64,000 nucleotides of DNA. Origin: Flagellimonas spongiicola. GTDB taxonomy: Bacteria; Bacteroidota; Bacteroidia; Flavobacteriales; Flavobacteriaceae. How positions within the stretch are numbered: position 1 is the first letter of the stretch; the number at the start of each line of letters is the position of its first letter. Under the pieces are notes generated by a model. The model saw only the letters and a list, made by a program, of their open reading frames with translations, ran no database searches and had not been told where the DNA came from. This document shows positions 45,410-53,635 of this stretch, in pieces. The DNA is taken from assembly GCF_023502425.1 (NCBI RefSeq), contig NZ_JAMFMA010000002.1:372001-436000 (forward strand). The letters run 5' to 3'. The position numbers were made by a program, and so were the translations under genes.

Positions 45410-46819
45410 TTAAATATCAATAGGGTTTATGGCCAAACTCTTGAACAATTTTGCTTTGGTGTGCAGAAATTTATTCTGAACCTCATTTTGTTTAAGATTT
45501 GCATCTATCAGCTTGCTTTCCCTCGAATTAACCAAGAAAACTGAACTTTCACCAAGGGAGAACTTGCGTTCTTCAGCTCTAAGCAAACTCCCATAGTTGG
45601 AGACAATCTCAGTTGTGAGTTGGTTTTGCACCGTAAATGAATCCAATTCACGGTAAAGTGCCGTGACTTTGTTAAAGATTTCCACTTCAGCATTGTCCCT
45701 TTCAAATTCAACATCCCTCAATTTGAATTTGGCCAATTTTAAATCGCCCCTTTCCTTTCTTAGAAATAAGGGCAATCTAAAGGTCACTCCTCCTTTAAAC
45801 TGATCAGTTACAAACGAATTCAATTGATCTGGTGTCTCTGTCAGAAAATTGTACTCTACATCCAGCTTAGGTAACAACTTGTTTGCTTTTAACCTTTTAT
45901 CTACAACCAATCCATCAATTTTATAATTAAGTGAGCGTAATTTGGGATGATTTTCCAGCGTAAAACTGTCCAGGGGCCGCTCATTGATTTGCAATGCCAA
46001 ATCCACTTTGGTATCCAATTGGGTGTCTGGGATCACTTCCTCTTGCAATTCTACAGGAATGTCGTTGATCCATAAAAAATTGGATAGTGCCAATGACTTT
46101 TTCATGTATTTGACCTTGGCCTGTTCCCTGCCCAGCAATCTACTCTGATAAGCAATTTTTGCCTCAACAGTATCAATTGCCGCCATATCACCAATTGCTG
46201 CACGCTGCTTTATTCCGTCAAATCGTTGCTCTGCATTTAACACAAAAGCATCGTATACTTTAAAATCAAGGTAGGCCTGAAGCCAATCAAAATAAGCCAG
46301 AGAAGCCCTGAAGAGTACTTCGTTAACTGCCAAATCCTGATCTGCTTTGGACTGCTCTCGGAAGAACTTGGCCTTGCGTAATGTGGCCATTCGCTCATTG
46401 ACCCAAAAACCCCTTGCAAGTGACATGGAAACTCCTGCGCTGTAAAGGCCGTCCACTGGTAGGGTCTCATCTGGATTAATGAAATCCCCTTGGTTTTGTT
46501 CAAAATTCCCTTTTAACTCAATACCCAACCATGTAGGTATTTTAAATGTGGTATTCAGTCGGTCCCAGTATTCGGTTCCCTTAAATTCCTTTCGTTCATA
46601 ATCCACCTCGATTTTAGGGTCGAAGCCCCCACGAGCTTTCATTAAATTAGCCTCCCCAATGGCAATAGTAAGCTGTGCTTGCTTAGCAATGGGATGGTAT
46701 TTCTTGACATAGCCTAAATATTCCCGAAATTCCAACAATAAGGTATCTTGCTGTGAATAAGACACCGCAGACAAGAGGAATGCGAAAACAAATACTAGAG
46801 ATTTATTTATTGCCCACAT
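45410..46819 (-). CDS. TolC-family outer-membrane efflux protein
   Basis: From the ATG at 46819 the product has 469 residues with a signal peptide (MWAINKSLVFVFAFLLSAVSYSQ). Two TolC-type repeats of long amphipathic helices and short strands follow (YHPIAKQAQLTIAIGEANL, LRSLNYKIDGLVVDKRLKAN). The start overlaps the HlyD 3' end by 17 bp. It forms the outer-membrane channel for the ABC/HlyD pair upstream. Confidence 0.88.
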   Translation of the reverse strand: MWAINKSLVFVFAFLLSAVSYSQQDTLLLEFREYLGYVKKYHPIAKQAQLTIAIGEANLMKARGGFDPKIEVDYERKEFKGTEYWDRLNTTFKIPTWLGIELKGNFEQNQGDFINPDETLPVDGLYSAGVSMSLARGFWVNERMATLRKAKFFREQSKADQDLAVNEVLFRASLAYFDWLQAYLDFKVYDAFVLNAEQRFDGIKQRAAIGDMAAIDTVEAKIAYQSRLLGREQAKVKYMKKSLALSNFLWINDIPVELQEEVIPDTQLDTKVDLALQINERPLDSFTLENHPKLRSLNYKIDGLVVDKRLKANKLLPKLDVEYNFLTETPDQLNSFVTDQFKGGVTFRLPLFLRKERGDLKLAKFKLRDVEFERDNAEVEIFNKVTALYRELDSFTVQNQLTTEIVSNYGSLLRAEERKFSLGESSVFLVNSRESKLIDANLKQNEVQNKFLHTKAKLFKSLAINPIDI

Positions 46820-48155
46820 TGGCCATGTTATTTTGCGGTTGATAATAATTTGGTGGGAAGCCATTTAATTGTCTCCATAACTCGAACCAAATGGGCACAT
46901 CATTCAACAAAGCAATGGTATTTGCACCACTACCTACCCGCAAGGCGTCTGGCCACACACCATCTTCCTCATCAGGAGCCAATAGCACCCTATACTTTCC
47001 ATTATCACTGATAAAGGTTTCAATAGCCACTACTTCACCCCCAAACGTTCCAAACGAAACGTTGGGCCAGCCGTTGAATACAATTGCGGGCCAGCCGTCA
47101 AATTGAATCCGGACCTTTTCTCCTATGTGAATCAAAGGCAAGTCTATGGGTTCTACATAAGTTTCAACAGCCATATCATATTTTGCAGGCATGATACCCA
47201 CCAAACGATCACCTTCTTTAAACGTTTCACCTATACCAGATTGCAAAGCCTTGTTGATGAAACCACTTTGCGGAGCCCGAATAAACATCATGCTATTTCG
47301 GATTTCGTAATTGGTGTATTGGTTCTCCAATTTGGTTACTTGTGCTTCAGAATCAAATTGATTGGATTGCGCGGTGAGCATATCGCTTCGTGCTTTCGAT
47401 ATCTTATCGGTATATTCGGCTTGAACACGATTGATTTCAACTTCAGAATTAATGACTTCGTTCTTACTGGTCAGTAATTTGTTTTGTTGTGATATCAACT
47501 TGGCTTGGGTCTCTTGAAGTTTTAATCTTTTTTCTTCCACATCAGTCAATGCCTTCAAGCCCTCTTTTTCCAATTGTGCAATCCGATTAAACTGTCTTTC
47601 TGCAATTGTGATGTTTGTCTTGGCAGCTTCCAAATCAATACTGTCACTCTCCACTTTAAGTTTAGACTGCACCAACTTGTTTTTGGCTTGTCTCAATTTT
47701 AGTTGCCTTTCAGTGGTCAAAGCCTGTATTTGGCTATTCAAAGCCTTAACCTTCTCCTGATAGGAAGTAACAGCCATGGATTTAGCCTTAATCTGCTGGC
47801 CGGTTCTTTCCACTAGATTCGGATCAAAATACTCACTCTTTACCTCTGATATATGTAGAATGGTATCCCCTTTCTCCACAAAATCCCCTTCCCGAACGAA
47901 CCATTTTTCTATTCTTCCTGGTATTGGCGATTGTATTGTTTGTGGACGTTGGTCAGGCTTTAGGGTGGTTAAAAATCCCTTTCCGGAGATGGTCTGCGTC
48001 CAAGGCAAGAACATTACAATCAATGTGATTACGGAAAACACCGTCAGCAATCGGTTAAAATGTTTATTGTGCCTCCTGCCAAAGACTTTTTGAGCCGCTT
48101 TGTATACGCTCAAATCCACCTTTTCATTTAATTTGTTGGGCGATATATTCAGCAT
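46803..48155 (-). CDS. HlyD-family periplasmic adaptor
   Basis: The 450-residue protein has one N-terminal helix (LLTVFSVITLIVMFLPW) and a biotinyl-lipoyl half-motif (IQSPIPGRIEKWFVREGDFV). A long coiled-coil hairpin spans about residues 130-290, followed by the second half IRAPQSGFINKALQSGIGE and a beta-barrel region. It bridges the inner-membrane ABC protein to TolC in type I-like export. It starts 4 bp after the ABC stop. Confidence 0.92.
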   Translation of the reverse strand: MLNISPNKLNEKVDLSVYKAAQKVFGRRHNKHFNRLLTVFSVITLIVMFLPWTQTISGKGFLTTLKPDQRPQTIQSPIPGRIEKWFVREGDFVEKGDTILHISEVKSEYFDPNLVERTGQQIKAKSMAVTSYQEKVKALNSQIQALTTERQLKLRQAKNKLVQSKLKVESDSIDLEAAKTNITIAERQFNRIAQLEKEGLKALTDVEEKRLKLQETQAKLISQQNKLLTSKNEVINSEVEINRVQAEYTDKISKARSDMLTAQSNQFDSEAQVTKLENQYTNYEIRNSMMFIRAPQSGFINKALQSGIGETFKEGDRLVGIMPAKYDMAVETYVEPIDLPLIHIGEKVRIQFDGWPAIVFNGWPNVSFGTFGGEVVAIETFISDNGKYRVLLAPDEEDGVWPDALRVGSGANTIALLNDVPIWFELWRQLNGFPPNYYQPQNNMANVGNK

Positions 48156-48159
48156 GACT

Positions 48160-49827
48160 TTATTTTTCGTTCGTTATTTTTCCTTTTTCCATGGTTATGA
48201 TCCTTCCACAGCGCTCTATCCACTTTGGATTTTCGCTTACAATAACCAAGGCCCATCCATTGGCTGGATCCGTTAAGAAATCCATGATGGTTACTGCCTC
48301 AGCTTCCCCAAATTGATCTAAAGGGTCTTTTAAAACCAATAATTTTGGTTTACGTACAATGCTTCTTGCCAACACAATCTTTTTGGATATGGCATAGGGG
48401 ATTTGTCTTCCTTCTGGATAAAGTACGGTATTCAGTCCTTGGGGTTGTTCCTTAACAAATTGGGTCAACCCAGTCTTTTCCAAGGCCCAATACACATCTT
48501 CCTGAGTTACGTTTGCATCTCCAAAAGTGATATTGTTCAATAATGTGCCTTCAAAAGGTGTTTCCTCGCTAAGGGATTGACCTAAATGGGAACGGTAGTA
48601 GTTGAGATTCATCCCTTGCAGAGCTACATCATTCACAAATACTTTACCATTATCCGGCTCCAAAATACCTGCAATCAATCGTAGCAGCGTAGATTTTCCT
48701 GATCCACTGGACCCTTGGAGTAAAATGGTACATGTTGGGGAAATCGTTAACGAGACATCATCTATTATCTTCTTATCCCTGTCTGGAACATGATAGCTCA
48801 CATCTTGTAATTCCACGGTAAATCCTTGATCCTTTTCGAATGGTTTTTCACCATCTTGCGGCTCTAACTTTTTATCTACAACTTGACCTAATTTTTCCAG
48901 AGAGGTTAATAGATCGTAGAATGTTTCAAGGCCCAAAATCATTTTTTCAACTGAGCTTATCACTAAAATGATGATGATTTCTGCAGCAACAAACTGTCCT
49001 ATGTTCATTTCCTGATTGAGTACCAACAAGCCACCAATTAGCAACAGACCTGCGGTAACTAGGACTTTAAAGCCAATCATCTGGATGAACTGCAAAACAA
49101 GAACTTTAAAGTGCCCTTCCCTGGCATCTAGATAATCTGCTACGAGCGTATCGTTCTTATCAAGTGCATGACTTGTTTTTCCGGATAATTTAAAACTGAC
49201 CAATGATCTGGCCACTTCCTGAATCCAGTGGGCGACTTTGTATTTGTTCTTCGATTCATCCAAACTGGTTTCCAATCCTCTTTGCGCTGTAAATTTGAAC
49301 ACCACATAAATCAATAGCACCAATAGAAGTCCATAGATTATGAAAAACGGGTGATAGAACGACAATAACAACAACCCAAAAACAATCTGCAAGAAAGCCG
49401 CAGGGAAGTCAATCAATATTTTGGAAAGCCCTTTTTGTACCGTAAGCGTATCAAAAAATCGGTTTGCCAGCTCCGGCGGATAATAATTCCGAAGTTCGTT
49501 CATCTTGATTTTAGGAAATCGATAGGCAAACTCAAAAGAGGATCTTGTAAATATTTTTTGCTGAACATTCTCTATGATGCGCATCTGCATCAATTGTAAA
49601 GTTCCTGCGAAGGCAACTCCCAAGGTTACCAAAATAACCAACACAATCCAGGAGGTACTTACTTGGGCTCCCTGAATCAAGTTAATTATAGCCTGAATCC
49701 CAAGAGGTAGTGATAAATTGACTACCCCAGCAAAGATTGCATAGTAGAAAATCTGAAGGATGTCTTTTTTATCCAATGCCAGTAAACCCATTAATCGTTG
49801 CCAAGCGGTGAGGACCATTTCAGCCAT
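48160..49827 (-). CDS. ABC exporter subunit with degenerate ATPase site
   Basis: The 555-residue half-transporter has a six-helix domain (about 1-310) and an ATPase domain with an intact Walker A (GSSGSGKST, 372-380). The signature region reads IPYAISKK (477-483) instead of LSGGQ. Walker B is LLVLKDP, with Lys500 where the Mg-binding Asp should be and Asp501 in place of the catalytic Glu. The switch His is absent (VSENPKW near 530). The frame is intact and the context (TetR, HlyD, TolC) is that of a type I-like exporter. A homodimer should hydrolyse ATP poorly or not at all. The Gln-loop (GQSLSEETPF) remains. Confidence 0.9.
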   Translation of the reverse strand: MAEMVLTAWQRLMGLLALDKKDILQIFYYAIFAGVVNLSLPLGIQAIINLIQGAQVSTSWIVLVILVTLGVAFAGTLQLMQMRIIENVQQKIFTRSSFEFAYRFPKIKMNELRNYYPPELANRFFDTLTVQKGLSKILIDFPAAFLQIVFGLLLLSFYHPFFIIYGLLLVLLIYVVFKFTAQRGLETSLDESKNKYKVAHWIQEVARSLVSFKLSGKTSHALDKNDTLVADYLDAREGHFKVLVLQFIQMIGFKVLVTAGLLLIGGLLVLNQEMNIGQFVAAEIIIILVISSVEKMILGLETFYDLLTSLEKLGQVVDKKLEPQDGEKPFEKDQGFTVELQDVSYHVPDRDKKIIDDVSLTISPTCTILLQGSSGSGKSTLLRLIAGILEPDNGKVFVNDVALQGMNLNYYRSHLGQSLSEETPFEGTLLNNITFGDANVTQEDVYWALEKTGLTQFVKEQPQGLNTVLYPEGRQIPYAISKKIVLARSIVRKPKLLVLKDPLDQFGEAEAVTIMDFLTDPANGWALVIVSENPKWIERCGRIITMEKGKITNEK

Positions 49828-50506
49828 TGTCGTTATGGTTTAAGGCTCTAAAAACTAAATCAGTAAAATATTGGGTCGGGGTAACGGAGGCATTGCAATC
49901 CGTTAACTTAGGGAAATGCTCCCTAAGGAAATATTGATGCAATGATCCTTCAAGTACTGTACTTGCAAGGCTAGAAGGGTATGGATAATCCTTATCCACC
50001 GCTATAATTATTTCTTGAAGACGGTTGACCAATCTTTTGTAGATCACGAAATATCCCTCCTTGTTTTCCTGATCAACTTCTTTGGTCAAATAGGACTTCG
50101 AATATTCGTTGATAACAATTTTATTCAGCAGAATTTCATTGACATGCGAAAACGAAATATCTTCTTTCACAGTTTGAGTAAGGACCTCTATGGCCTTTTT
50201 AAGTTTGATATGTGGTTCGGAAATGGAGTTTGTGGCGAACACCATTTTGTATTCTAACCACCCCCAGTACCAAGATGTTAAGTACAGCAATAATTTATGC
50301 TTGTTCTCAAAGTACCTATAAATGGAACTTTCATTGGAGTTTATCCGATCGCCTAGTTTTCGAAATGTAAAACTTTCAAAACCCATCTCATCAATCATCA
50401 AAATACTTTGCTCAACAATACGTTTCCCTAGGTCTGATGATTCCGGATCTTTCACATAGATCTTTTCGTTAATTCCAATTTTAATGGATTGCATTAATCT
50501 ATCCAT
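49820..50506 (-). CDS. TetR/AcrR family regulator of the export operon
   Basis: The 228-residue protein has the N-terminal helix-turn-helix (about 30-80: GFESFTFRKLGDRINSNESSIYRYFENK) and a helical ligand-binding domain. ATG at 50506 is used; a second ATG at 50494 is equally possible. It overlaps the ABC start by 8 bp and is the first gene of the operon tetR, ABC, hlyD, tolC, yitT. It probably binds the palindrome at 50541-50553 and controls its own operon. Confidence 0.9.
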   Translation of the reverse strand: MDRLMQSIKIGINEKIYVKDPESSDLGKRIVEQSILMIDEMGFESFTFRKLGDRINSNESSIYRYFENKHKLLLYLTSWYWGWLEYKMVFATNSISEPHIKLKKAIEVLTQTVKEDISFSHVNEILLNKIVINEYSKSYLTKEVDQENKEGYFVIYKRLVNRLQEIIIAVDKDYPYPSSLASTVLEGSLHQYFLREHFPKLTDCNASVTPTQYFTDLVFRALNHNDNG

Positions 50507-50532
50507 GGCGTACTATTTTAATCAATTGCACT

Positions 50533-50553
50533 CAAATTTAATAGTATTACTAT
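50533..50553 (-). promoter_or_regulatory. tetR promoter -7 box and adjacent operator-like palindrome
   Basis: TAAATTTG (50533-50540, minus strand) matches the -7 element 26 bp before the tetR ATG. Directly upstream is the 13-bp palindrome ATAGTATTACTAT (50541-50553), placed where a repressor would block RNA polymerase. Autoregulation by the TetR protein is inferred. Confidence 0.6.
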
Positions 50554-50603
50554 CATATATTGATGGTTTAACACACTTTAACAAAAGTGTTTAAGTTATT
50601 TTT

Positions 50604-50679
50604 GATTCGAATCGTTATTTTCACAGACGCAAATTTGCTTTCCTACACTTGAGTAAGTCAGTTAAAATGCGTATTTTAA
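50604..50679. promoter_or_regulatory. Cluster of three palindromes upstream of the 50724 gene
   Basis: GATTCGAATC (50604-50613), GCAAATTTGC (50629-50638) and TTAAAAT-GCGT-ATTTTAA (50662-50679) are all perfect. The centres are about 25 and 37 bp apart. The stretch between tetR and the secreted-protein gene thus looks like an operator region rather than random AT-rich DNA. Confidence 0.45.
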
Positions 50680-50723
50680 AGAAATTGACTGATTTTTAAT
50701 CTGTTAAACAAAATCTGACGAAA

Positions 50724-51080
50724 ATGAAACAAATCTGTACTGTTATTGCATGTGTTTTTGCACTTTTTACCGCATCAGCACAAGAAAATAATATCTCAAC
50801 CCTCGAGGTTGGAGATGTTTTGGTTTTGGGTGAGCCTGCCGGATCACATTATAAATATGTGGATGTACCCAGGAAGAATTTTATCATAAAAAGAGGGGGA
50901 ATTGCTGATATGTCAAGTTTAAGCGATCGGGCCGTCGTTATTACCGACATAAGCTATGGAAAAGAAACCAAAATCACTTTGAAACGAAAAGATGGGAAGA
51001 AATTTTTCAGGGTTTACAACACATTCACTGCTAATGCAGAAGATGCCTTGGAAAATGGAGAATTAAGAAAATCGTTATAA
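50724..51080 (+). CDS. Small secreted protein of unknown function
   Basis: The 118-residue product has a signal peptide cleaved at ASAQ (residues 1-20) and a mature part of alternating strands (VGDVLVLGEPAGSHYKYVDV, AVVITDISYGKETKITLKRK, KFFRVYNTF), resembling a small beta-barrel. The central region has conserved-looking Gly and basic residues. No known motif. Monocistronic; the upstream region is rich in palindromes. Confidence 0.72.
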   Translation: MKQICTVIACVFALFTASAQENNISTLEVGDVLVLGEPAGSHYKYVDVPRKNFIIKRGGIADMSSLSDRAVVITDISYGKETKITLKRKDGKKFFRVYNTFTANAEDALENGELRKSL

Positions 51081-51145
51081 CAAAAAGCTACCGCTAAATC
51101 AATTACATCACAATTCCGCTATCTTTATCGAAAGCGAAATTTACT

Positions 51146-51709
51146 ATGGAGAAACATCGATGTGGTTGGTGTTTAGGCGATTCACTTTATGAGGCCTATC
51201 ATGATGAAGAATGGGGGGTCCCCGTGAAAGACGACCATACCTTATTTGAGTTTTTGGTACTTGAAACCTTTCAAGCAGGTCTGAGCTGGATAACGGTACT
51301 TCGAAAACGTGAAAACTTCAGAAAAGCGTTTGACAATTTTGATTTTAAAACCATTGCAAAGTATCAACAAGCCAAAATAGATGCCTTGCTTTTAGATGCA
51401 GGAATCATAAGAAATAAACTTAAGGTGCATGCTACCATATCCAATGCAATAGCTTTTATGCAAGTGCAAGAAGAATTTGGAAGTTTTAGCACCTACATCT
51501 GGAATTACGTCAATCATAAACCCATTAAGAACAAATGGGAAAATTATAAGGATTGTCCAGCTACAACTCCACTTTCAGATCAAATAAGCAAAGATTTGAA
51601 AAAACGCGGGTTTAAATTTGTTGGAAGTACGGTGATTTATGCATTTATGCAGGCGACCGGTATGTTAAATGACCACGAAATTTCTTGTATTAGATATCAT
51701 GAAGTATAA
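51146..51709 (+). CDS. tag: DNA-3-methyladenine glycosylase I
   Basis: The 187-residue protein has RCGWCLGDSLYEAYHDEEWG at the N-terminus, with the Cys of the zinc site, and the invariant FQAGLSWITVLRKRENFR with the catalytic region. GSTVIYAFMQATGMLNDH gives the C-terminal zinc-binding His. It removes 3-methyladenine from DNA. The last 11 bp overlap the next gene. Confidence 0.96.
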   Translation: MEKHRCGWCLGDSLYEAYHDEEWGVPVKDDHTLFEFLVLETFQAGLSWITVLRKRENFRKAFDNFDFKTIAKYQQAKIDALLLDAGIIRNKLKVHATISNAIAFMQVQEEFGSFSTYIWNYVNHKPIKNKWENYKDCPATTPLSDQISKDLKKRGFKFVGSTVIYAFMQATGMLNDHEISCIRYHEV

Positions 51710-52280
51710 ATTTCCTTCTCTGGTTGTTTTTCTATTGAGCTTCAACGCTATTGTTGGTCAAAATAAGTATGAAAAAGAAGTTCGTATTTCAAAATCCGAG
51801 TTTCCAAGTGAAGCATTTGATTTGGTTTCAACATATATGGATAATGCAAAGCGGATTCGTTTTTATAAGGAAACGGATAGCTTAAAGCAAAGCTTTGAGT
51901 TGAAATTTAAAAAAGGAAAACTCCATTATAGTGTGGAATTTGATATTGAGGGAAAATTGGAAGATGTCGAATTCATTATCCAACCCACAGATGTTCCTGA
52001 ACTAAGTTGGGAAAATATAAATGCACAACTGAATAGGAAATTCGAAAAACATCGGATTCGAAAAATACAACAGCAATACCCCTCACAAGAAAGGAAAACG
52101 GAAATGGTGTTGAAAGATGCATTTCAAAATCTCATTCTTCCTTACATCAACTACGAATTGGTTTTTTCTACCAAAGAAACCAAGGGTTACCAACATTATG
52201 AAGCACTATTTGATGCTAACGGGGATTTAATCCGGCTTCGCAAATCCTTCCCTGCCAATTATGAACATATCCTCTATTGA
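51699..52280 (+). CDS. Secreted protein of unknown function next to tag
   Basis: The ATG at 51699 gives 193 residues with a signal peptide (MKYKFPSLVVFLLSFNAIVGQ). The mature part is rich in Lys/Glu and short beta strands (LKFKKGKLHYSVEFDIEGKL, YQHYEALFDANGDLIRLR), which look like two similar beta-sheet units of a PepSY-like kind. The start overlaps tag and the end overlaps the DUF2490 gene by 20 bp, so the three genes form one transcript. Confidence 0.75.
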   Translation: MKYKFPSLVVFLLSFNAIVGQNKYEKEVRISKSEFPSEAFDLVSTYMDNAKRIRFYKETDSLKQSFELKFKKGKLHYSVEFDIEGKLEDVEFIIQPTDVPELSWENINAQLNRKFEKHRIRKIQQQYPSQERKTEMVLKDAFQNLILPYINYELVFSTKETKGYQHYEALFDANGDLIRLRKSFPANYEHILY

Positions 52281-52950
52281 TTGGCGGTTTATTCTGCTTC
52301 TATTCTTAATTCCAATATTGGTGAAAGGTCAAGAAAATTTTACCAGTTATTGGCAACCGCAAGTTGCGCTTAATTATAGGGTTAGTAGTTTTTATACTCA
52401 TAATTTTTCCGTGGCACATCGCGCATATCTCATTGAAGAAGGAAACTCTGGATTTAGGGGACGGCAATTGGACATGGTGCATTTTTCAAAGTTTGAAATT
52501 CAGGATAATCAAAGTCTTGCACTAGGTATCCAATATCGGTTCAGGGATATTTTTGATGGAGGGTCCAACGAACTGCGCCTTACCCAGCAATACAATTTAA
52601 CAGTAAGGCCACTTGTTGTTCGGTATGGTCATCGATTTCGTTCGGAACAGCGCATTACCAGGAATTCAACCATCCATCGTTTCCGGTATAGATTTACCTC
52701 CGATTTCCCTTTGGTTGGTGAAAAAGTAGATATTGGCGAACCTTTCTTTGTTGCAAGCATAGAACAACTTGGCAGTTTTGCTAAAACCTCACGTCCTGAA
52801 TTCGATATTCGATTGAACACACAAATAGGTTGGCAACTTCAAAAAGGATTCAAATTGTTGGGAGGATTGGAATATCGCTTGGAAAATTATGGTGCGAAAA
52901 ATCCATTGAACATCCTCTTCTTTCTAACCAGCGCACAACTATCCCTTTAA
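52261..52950 (+). CDS. DUF2490 outer-membrane beta-barrel protein
   Basis: The 229-residue product has an N-terminal signal peptide (WRFILLLFLIPILVKGQ) and the DUF2490 pattern of alternating strands with RYGHRFRSEQRI, FRYRFTSDFPL and the final LGGLEYRLENYG...SAQLSL barrel ends. It is probably a small outer-membrane barrel. It overlaps the previous gene by 20 bp and the convergent aat gene by 12 bp. Confidence 0.85.
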   Translation: MNISSIDWRFILLLFLIPILVKGQENFTSYWQPQVALNYRVSSFYTHNFSVAHRAYLIEEGNSGFRGRQLDMVHFSKFEIQDNQSLALGIQYRFRDIFDGGSNELRLTQQYNLTVRPLVVRYGHRFRSEQRITRNSTIHRFRYRFTSDFPLVGEKVDIGEPFFVASIEQLGSFAKTSRPEFDIRLNTQIGWQLQKGFKLLGGLEYRLENYGAKNPLNILFFLTSAQLSL

Positions 52951-53601
52951 TTTGGCCAGAAAATCATCCCTTGGCACCAGCTTCGCCCCCAAACTTTCCA
53001 AATGAGCAGTATGAACTTGGCAATCTATGAGTTTATAGTGGTTCAATTGACAATGTTCCGCCAATTTAATGAACGCATACTTTGAAGCGTTGGGTCGTAA
53101 ACTGAACATGCTCTCTCCACAAAAAACATGGCCTAAATCCACACCGTAGAGCCCGCCAATTAGTTCATTATTTTCCCATACCTCAAAAGATTTCGCAATT
53201 CCTCTATTGAACAATTCCTTATAAGCCAAATTCATATTTGGTGTAATCCATGTACCCTCTTGATCTTTGCGCTTTACATGTGCACAATGTTCCAGCACAC
53301 GATCAAAGCAGGTATTTTGGGTGAGGGTAAACCTATTTTCCCGAATTAATTTTCGCATACTTTTTGAAACTTTAACTTCTTCTGGTATTAAGACCATTCT
53401 TGGGTCCGGACTCCACCATAAAATCAAGGAATCGTCATTGAACCAAGGGAAAATTCCATTTTTATAGGCGGCCAATAACCGTTCAGGCGAAAGATCGCCC
53501 CCTACGGCAAGTAGTCCATCTTCATTAGCCATATCCGGTAATGGAAACTCCAATCGTTCCCCAATGAAATACAATGGAAAGTTGTTACTGTCTTTTTCCA
53601 T
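52939..53601 (-). CDS. aat: Leucyl/phenylalanyl-tRNA--protein transferase
   Basis: From the ATG at 53601 the 220-residue enzyme shows DGLLAVGGDLSPERLLAAY, YKNGIFPWF, WWSPDPRMVL, GESMFSLRPNASK and the end IDCQVHTAHLESLGA, all landmarks of Aat. It appends Leu or Phe to N-terminal Lys/Arg of proteins for ClpS/ClpAP degradation. In-frame residues up to 53670 would lie inside the neighbouring transporter 3' end and are not needed. Confidence 0.96.
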   Translation of the reverse strand: MEKDSNNFPLYFIGERLEFPLPDMANEDGLLAVGGDLSPERLLAAYKNGIFPWFNDDSLILWWSPDPRMVLIPEEVKVSKSMRKLIRENRFTLTQNTCFDRVLEHCAHVKRKDQEGTWITPNMNLAYKELFNRGIAKSFEVWENNELIGGLYGVDLGHVFCGESMFSLRPNASKYAFIKLAEHCQLNHYKLIDCQVHTAHLESLGAKLVPRDDFLAKLKG

Positions 53602-53635
53602 GGCACAATTTTCCTTTAAAATTACTGAAAATGTA

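Noticed and set aside
48160..49827. Degenerate ABC gene as a pseudogene or sequencing error
   Set aside because: The 555-codon frame has no stop or frameshift, the altered motifs are scattered point changes, and operon spacing with neighbours is tight.
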